This document shows, in pieces, positions 61,440 through 64,000 of a DNA stretch of 64,000 nt. The stretch's first letter is position 1. Every line of letters begins with the position of its first letter. Location: assembly GCA_002790095.1 (NCBI GenBank), contig PFUL01000182.1:21769-85768 (forward strand), given 5' to 3'. The notes below the pieces were generated by a model that worked only from the letters and a program-made list of their open reading frames with translations, did not search any database and had not been told where the DNA came from. The translations under genes were made by a program, and so were the position numbers. This DNA comes from Elusimicrobia bacterium CG_4_9_14_3_um_filter_62_55 (GTDB lineage: Bacteria; Elusimicrobiota; Elusimicrobia; UBA1565).

Positions 61440-62188
61440 TGCGCCTGCGTCTGGTCATCCCGGCCTACAACGAGCAGGACAACTTGGAGGCGCTCTTCGC
61501 GCGCATCGAAACGACCGCGTCCTTATCCGGGATTTCCTACGCCGCGAGCGTCGTCGATGACGGCAGCCGAGACGGGACGGCAGCGGTCGCTGAGAGTCTG
61601 AGCCGAACATACCCGATCCGGCTTTTGCGCCACGCAACGAATCAGGGGCTCCAGGGCGTCTTTCTGACGGGGATGCGTGATGCGGTTTCGGACGCGGGCG
61701 ACGATGACGCGGTATGCGTTCTGGAGGGAGACGGCACAAGCGCTCCGGAAGTCATCCCTTCGATGCTCGAGAGGTTTCGCGACGGAGCGGACATCGTGAT
61801 CGCATCGCGCTATGTCCCCGGCGGCGAGTATCGCAATTTCCCTCTCAAGCGCCGCGTTCTGAGCGCGGGGGCGAATAGGCTTCTGCGGATACTCTGCCCG
61901 ATCCCCGGAGTACGCGACTACACCATCTTCTATCGGCTGTACCGGACGGGCCCCCTTCGCGCGGCGCTCGCGGTTTATCGGGAGCGGTTCACCTCAGTTG
62001 GCGGGTTCGCGTGCAACAGCGAGATGCTGCTGCGGATGCGCACGTTTGTTCGCCGAATCGACGAGGTTCCGCTCGTTTACGATTACGGGCTCAAGCGCGG
62101 AGTGAGTGGGATGAAGATCGGGGACAACCTCATCTCGTATCTCTCTTTATTCCGAATTTTTGCGCTCGATTGCGAGACGCCCCCATGA
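61439..62188 (+). CDS. Glycosyltransferase family 2, second copy
   Basis: 249 residues from ATG 61439. Same fold: LRLVIPAYNEQDNLEALFAR, AASVVDDGSRDGTAAVAESL, VCVLEGDGTSAPEVIPSMLE and ADIVIASRYVPGGEYRNFPL. The metal motif reads EGDGT rather than DxD, so activity is less certain. Overlaps the membrane protein gene by 4 bases. Probably makes the polyprenyl-phosphate sugar used by it. Confidence 0.88.
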   Translation: MRLRLVIPAYNEQDNLEALFARIETTASLSGISYAASVVDDGSRDGTAAVAESLSRTYPIRLLRHATNQGLQGVFLTGMRDAVSDAGDDDAVCVLEGDGTSAPEVIPSMLERFRDGADIVIASRYVPGGEYRNFPLKRRVLSAGANRLLRILCPIPGVRDYTIFYRLYRTGPLRAALAVYRERFTSVGGFACNSEMLLRMRTFVRRIDEVPLVYDYGLKRGVSGMKIGDNLISYLSLFRIFALDCETPP

Positions 62189-63918
62189 GATGGGGGCGCG
62201 CGGCGGAGGCTGCACTGGTGTTATGGACCCTGGCGATCGTATTCACCGGGATCGGGTGGGGCCTGCCTTCGTTCGCCCGCGTCGAGCGTCTGCTGCCGCC
62301 GGAGCGTGCGCGCGACCCACAAATGCACGCGAGGCTCGCGGAGTCCCGTCGGGAGCTCTACCGGAAGATGGAGCAAAGCGGTCGGCTTCCGGTTGACTAT
62401 GTAAAGCATGCGATAGTTGTCGAGCCCGGAGCGGGCGACGCTCAGATGCGAGTGCTCAATGCGTACCGGTCCTATTTCCTGCGTTCCGCGAACGGCGACG
62501 AGCAGAAGTCGCTGACCTATCTCGCGCACATGAAGCCGCGCGAATGGAACTTCGAACCGTACGGGATCGATTACGGGGGGGCCTATCTGTACCCACTTGG
62601 CGGTCTATACGCGGTTCTTCGGGCGTTTGGCTTCCTTGCGGTGGATGGGGATTTAACCGCGTATTTCGAGGACCCTTCGCGGATGGCGCGCATATTTCTC
62701 GCGGGACGGATATTCAACGCAATCTGTTTTTTGCTGGTCGTGCTGATGGTCTATCGGATCGGCGGGACTTTCGCGGGGCGCGCCGGAGCTCTATCTGGAG
62801 CCGCGCTTTTCGCCGCGGCGCCGGTACTGACGCTCAACTCCCACACCCTAAACCCGTACGGTTGGGCTACGCTATGGTTCCTGGTCGCCTTCGAGCGTGC
62901 GGAACGATTCTTGGATGGCGGCGGCAGAGCACCGCTCGCCGCGTCCGCTGCAGCTGTAGGCATGTGCGCGGGTTCCTCTATGGCGTTTTTATCTGCGGGG
63001 TCCTTACTGGCCGCCCCGCTGTTGCTTGCGGCGTTGCGGCGTATGCGCGTTTTGGAGGCAGTATTTCAATTCGCGGCGGCGGTGGGAATCGCGGGTGTCG
63101 TCTTCATCTTTACGAATCCGTATTTGTTTTTGCGTTTCGAGTTGTTTGCGGACCAAATTCTCTTTTTGACGAACGCGTTTCCGTTTGCTCCGAACGCCGC
63201 GAGCTTCGTCAGGTTCTTCGGCGCATTCCTGCCCCCGAATTGGGGGTGGCTGCAGACCTTCCTCGCTGTGGCGGCTTGCGCCGCGGTCGTTTGTCGCGCC
63301 GAGGCCCCGGTTCAGTTGGCGGCGTTCTCGTTCGCTGCGGCGGTTTTCTATCTGGGAGGGCGCGGGCTCGACGACTATGCCCACGGCCGCCACTTTCTTC
63401 CGTTTTTCTCGCTCGGGGCCGCGCTGATCGGGTGGTTGCTGTTTAACGCCGTTGCGCAGCGACTACGTCGTTTCGCGGCCGTCGTGGCTTTGTTGGCGGT
63501 CCTCGAAGCTGCGGGCCCGAGCTTGTCGTATGTGGCGCGCTTCGCGCGGGAATCTTCATCCGGGGCAAGCCGCATCGAGGCCGGCGACTGGATCAACGAC
63601 AGGATCGCGCCGGGAGAGAGTATCGGGCTTGTTAAGCCGCCGCAGTATAACCATACTCCGCCGTTCCGGTTCGACCGCTATCGACTGGTTCTCTTTGATT
63701 CCCCGGACCAGCTCGACGCTGTCGAGCCGCCGCAGTACGTCGTCGCGAGCGAGTTGAATTTGACGTCGTCTATGAAAACCTTTCTCGAGGAGTCCTACGA
63801 AACGGTGGCAAAATTCGGTGGTCGACGCCTGCTGCCTTGGGGAACCGTCAGCGGATTGGCGTCGGGCGCCGATCCGTTGATTTTCGTGTACCGCGCTTCG
63901 CGGACGCGGCAGCCCTGA
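62185..63918 (+). CDS. GT-C-type membrane glycosyltransferase
   Basis: 577 residues from ATG 62185 (ATGA overlap). A first helix (ALVLWTLAIVFTGIGWGLPS) is followed by a long loop with a MEQSGRLPVDYVKHAIVVEP region and an NFEPYGIDYGGAYLYPLGG block, then about nine helices and a soluble C-terminal domain (IEAGDWINDRIAPGESIGLV). Layout as in ArnT/PMT-type (GT39/83) enzymes that use polyprenyl-phosphate sugars. Fits the two family 2 synthases just before it. Function inferred from context. Confidence 0.75.
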   Translation: MRWGRAAEAALVLWTLAIVFTGIGWGLPSFARVERLLPPERARDPQMHARLAESRRELYRKMEQSGRLPVDYVKHAIVVEPGAGDAQMRVLNAYRSYFLRSANGDEQKSLTYLAHMKPREWNFEPYGIDYGGAYLYPLGGLYAVLRAFGFLAVDGDLTAYFEDPSRMARIFLAGRIFNAICFLLVVLMVYRIGGTFAGRAGALSGAALFAAAPVLTLNSHTLNPYGWATLWFLVAFERAERFLDGGGRAPLAASAAAVGMCAGSSMAFLSAGSLLAAPLLLAALRRMRVLEAVFQFAAAVGIAGVVFIFTNPYLFLRFELFADQILFLTNAFPFAPNAASFVRFFGAFLPPNWGWLQTFLAVAACAAVVCRAEAPVQLAAFSFAAAVFYLGGRGLDDYAHGRHFLPFFSLGAALIGWLLFNAVAQRLRRFAAVVALLAVLEAAGPSLSYVARFARESSSGASRIEAGDWINDRIAPGESIGLVKPPQYNHTPPFRFDRYRLVLFDSPDQLDAVEPPQYVVASELNLTSSMKTFLEESYETVAKFGGRRLLPWGTVSGLASGADPLIFVYRASRTRQP

Positions 63919-64000
63919 AGAATAAGCCGCTTTTTCGCACCTCCCCACCGTCGTAGCAGCCCCCACGCCCCTCTCCCCGTTTCTTCGCAAGGCCGCTTTT
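63919..64000. other. Non-coding right edge
   Basis: 82 bases after the last gene up to the window edge. I see no hairpin, gene start or repeat in it. Confidence 0.4.

Overview
The window is about 64 kb of GC-rich DNA from a double-membraned (Gram-negative type) bacterium. The support for this is a complete early lipid A pathway, BamA and an OmpH/Skp chaperone, a type IV pilus PilMNOPQ set with an outer-membrane secretin, and a glycan assembly cluster. Use of LpxI rather than LpxH, a Gfo/Idh gene inside the lpx operon, and a short RelA/SpoT protein fit a non-proteobacterial phylum. Elusimicrobiota or a neighbour is my best guess, but this is inference and no rRNA gene is present to test it. 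Genes are densely packed, with many 4-base ATGA/GTGA overlaps. I saw no rRNA, tRNA, CRISPR array, transposase or prophage module.

Layout. 1-5.5 kb (minus): the 5' part of ftcD running off the left edge, an ECF sigma/anti-sigma pair, two small envelope proteins and coaD. 5.6-8.2 kb (plus): a thiolase, a DUF350 membrane protein and a low-complexity membrane protein. 8.2-17.8 kb (minus): a hemolysin III-like protein, a HEAT-repeat protein overlapping metH, a secreted TPR-like protein, a small membrane protein and recG. metH is preceded by a promoter and an intrinsic terminator placed directly before its start codon, so a riboswitch or attenuator is likely. 17.8-21.2 kb (plus): two tandem paralogous multi-pass membrane proteins, facing a possible GHKL-fold protein.

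22.6-25.07 kb is an accessory patch of small modules and wreckage: a G-quadruplex-type tract, an intact antitoxin beside a truncated ParE toxin and a hydrolase remnant, an ORF6N protein, and a BrnT/BrnA toxin-antitoxin pair bracketed by two 87-bp copies of a palindromic repeat plus a duplicated gph 3' end.

25.07-39.5 kb (minus) reads as one 13-gene run: bamA, ompH, lpxD, lpxC, fabZ, lpxA, lpxI, Gfo/Idh (gnnA-like), lpxB, msbA, RSH, a cyclic-nucleotide-binding protein and gph. It links outer-membrane protein assembly, lipid A synthesis and export, and (p)ppGpp metabolism. lpxI appears to start with CTG.

39.6-42.7 kb (minus): a GNAT acetyltransferase and a second ECF sigma factor coupled to a membrane-anchored von Willebrand A protein. 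42.7-48.4 kb (minus): a tight six-gene operon (HAD hydrolase, nucleotidyltransferase, ATP-grasp enzyme, class III aminotransferase, Gfo/Idh dehydrogenase, CDP-alcohol phosphotransferase) that I read as a pathway for an unusual, probably amino-containing, phospholipid head group or phosphodiester. This is the best candidate for an undescribed system. 48.4-53.9 kb (plus): pilMNOPQ, sharing a divergent promoter region with that operon. 53.9-63.9 kb: a surface-glycan cluster with an O-antigen ligase-like protein, a methyltransferase, three soluble-type glycosyltransferases, an AsnB amidotransferase, a Wzx-like flippase and a GT-C-type membrane protein.
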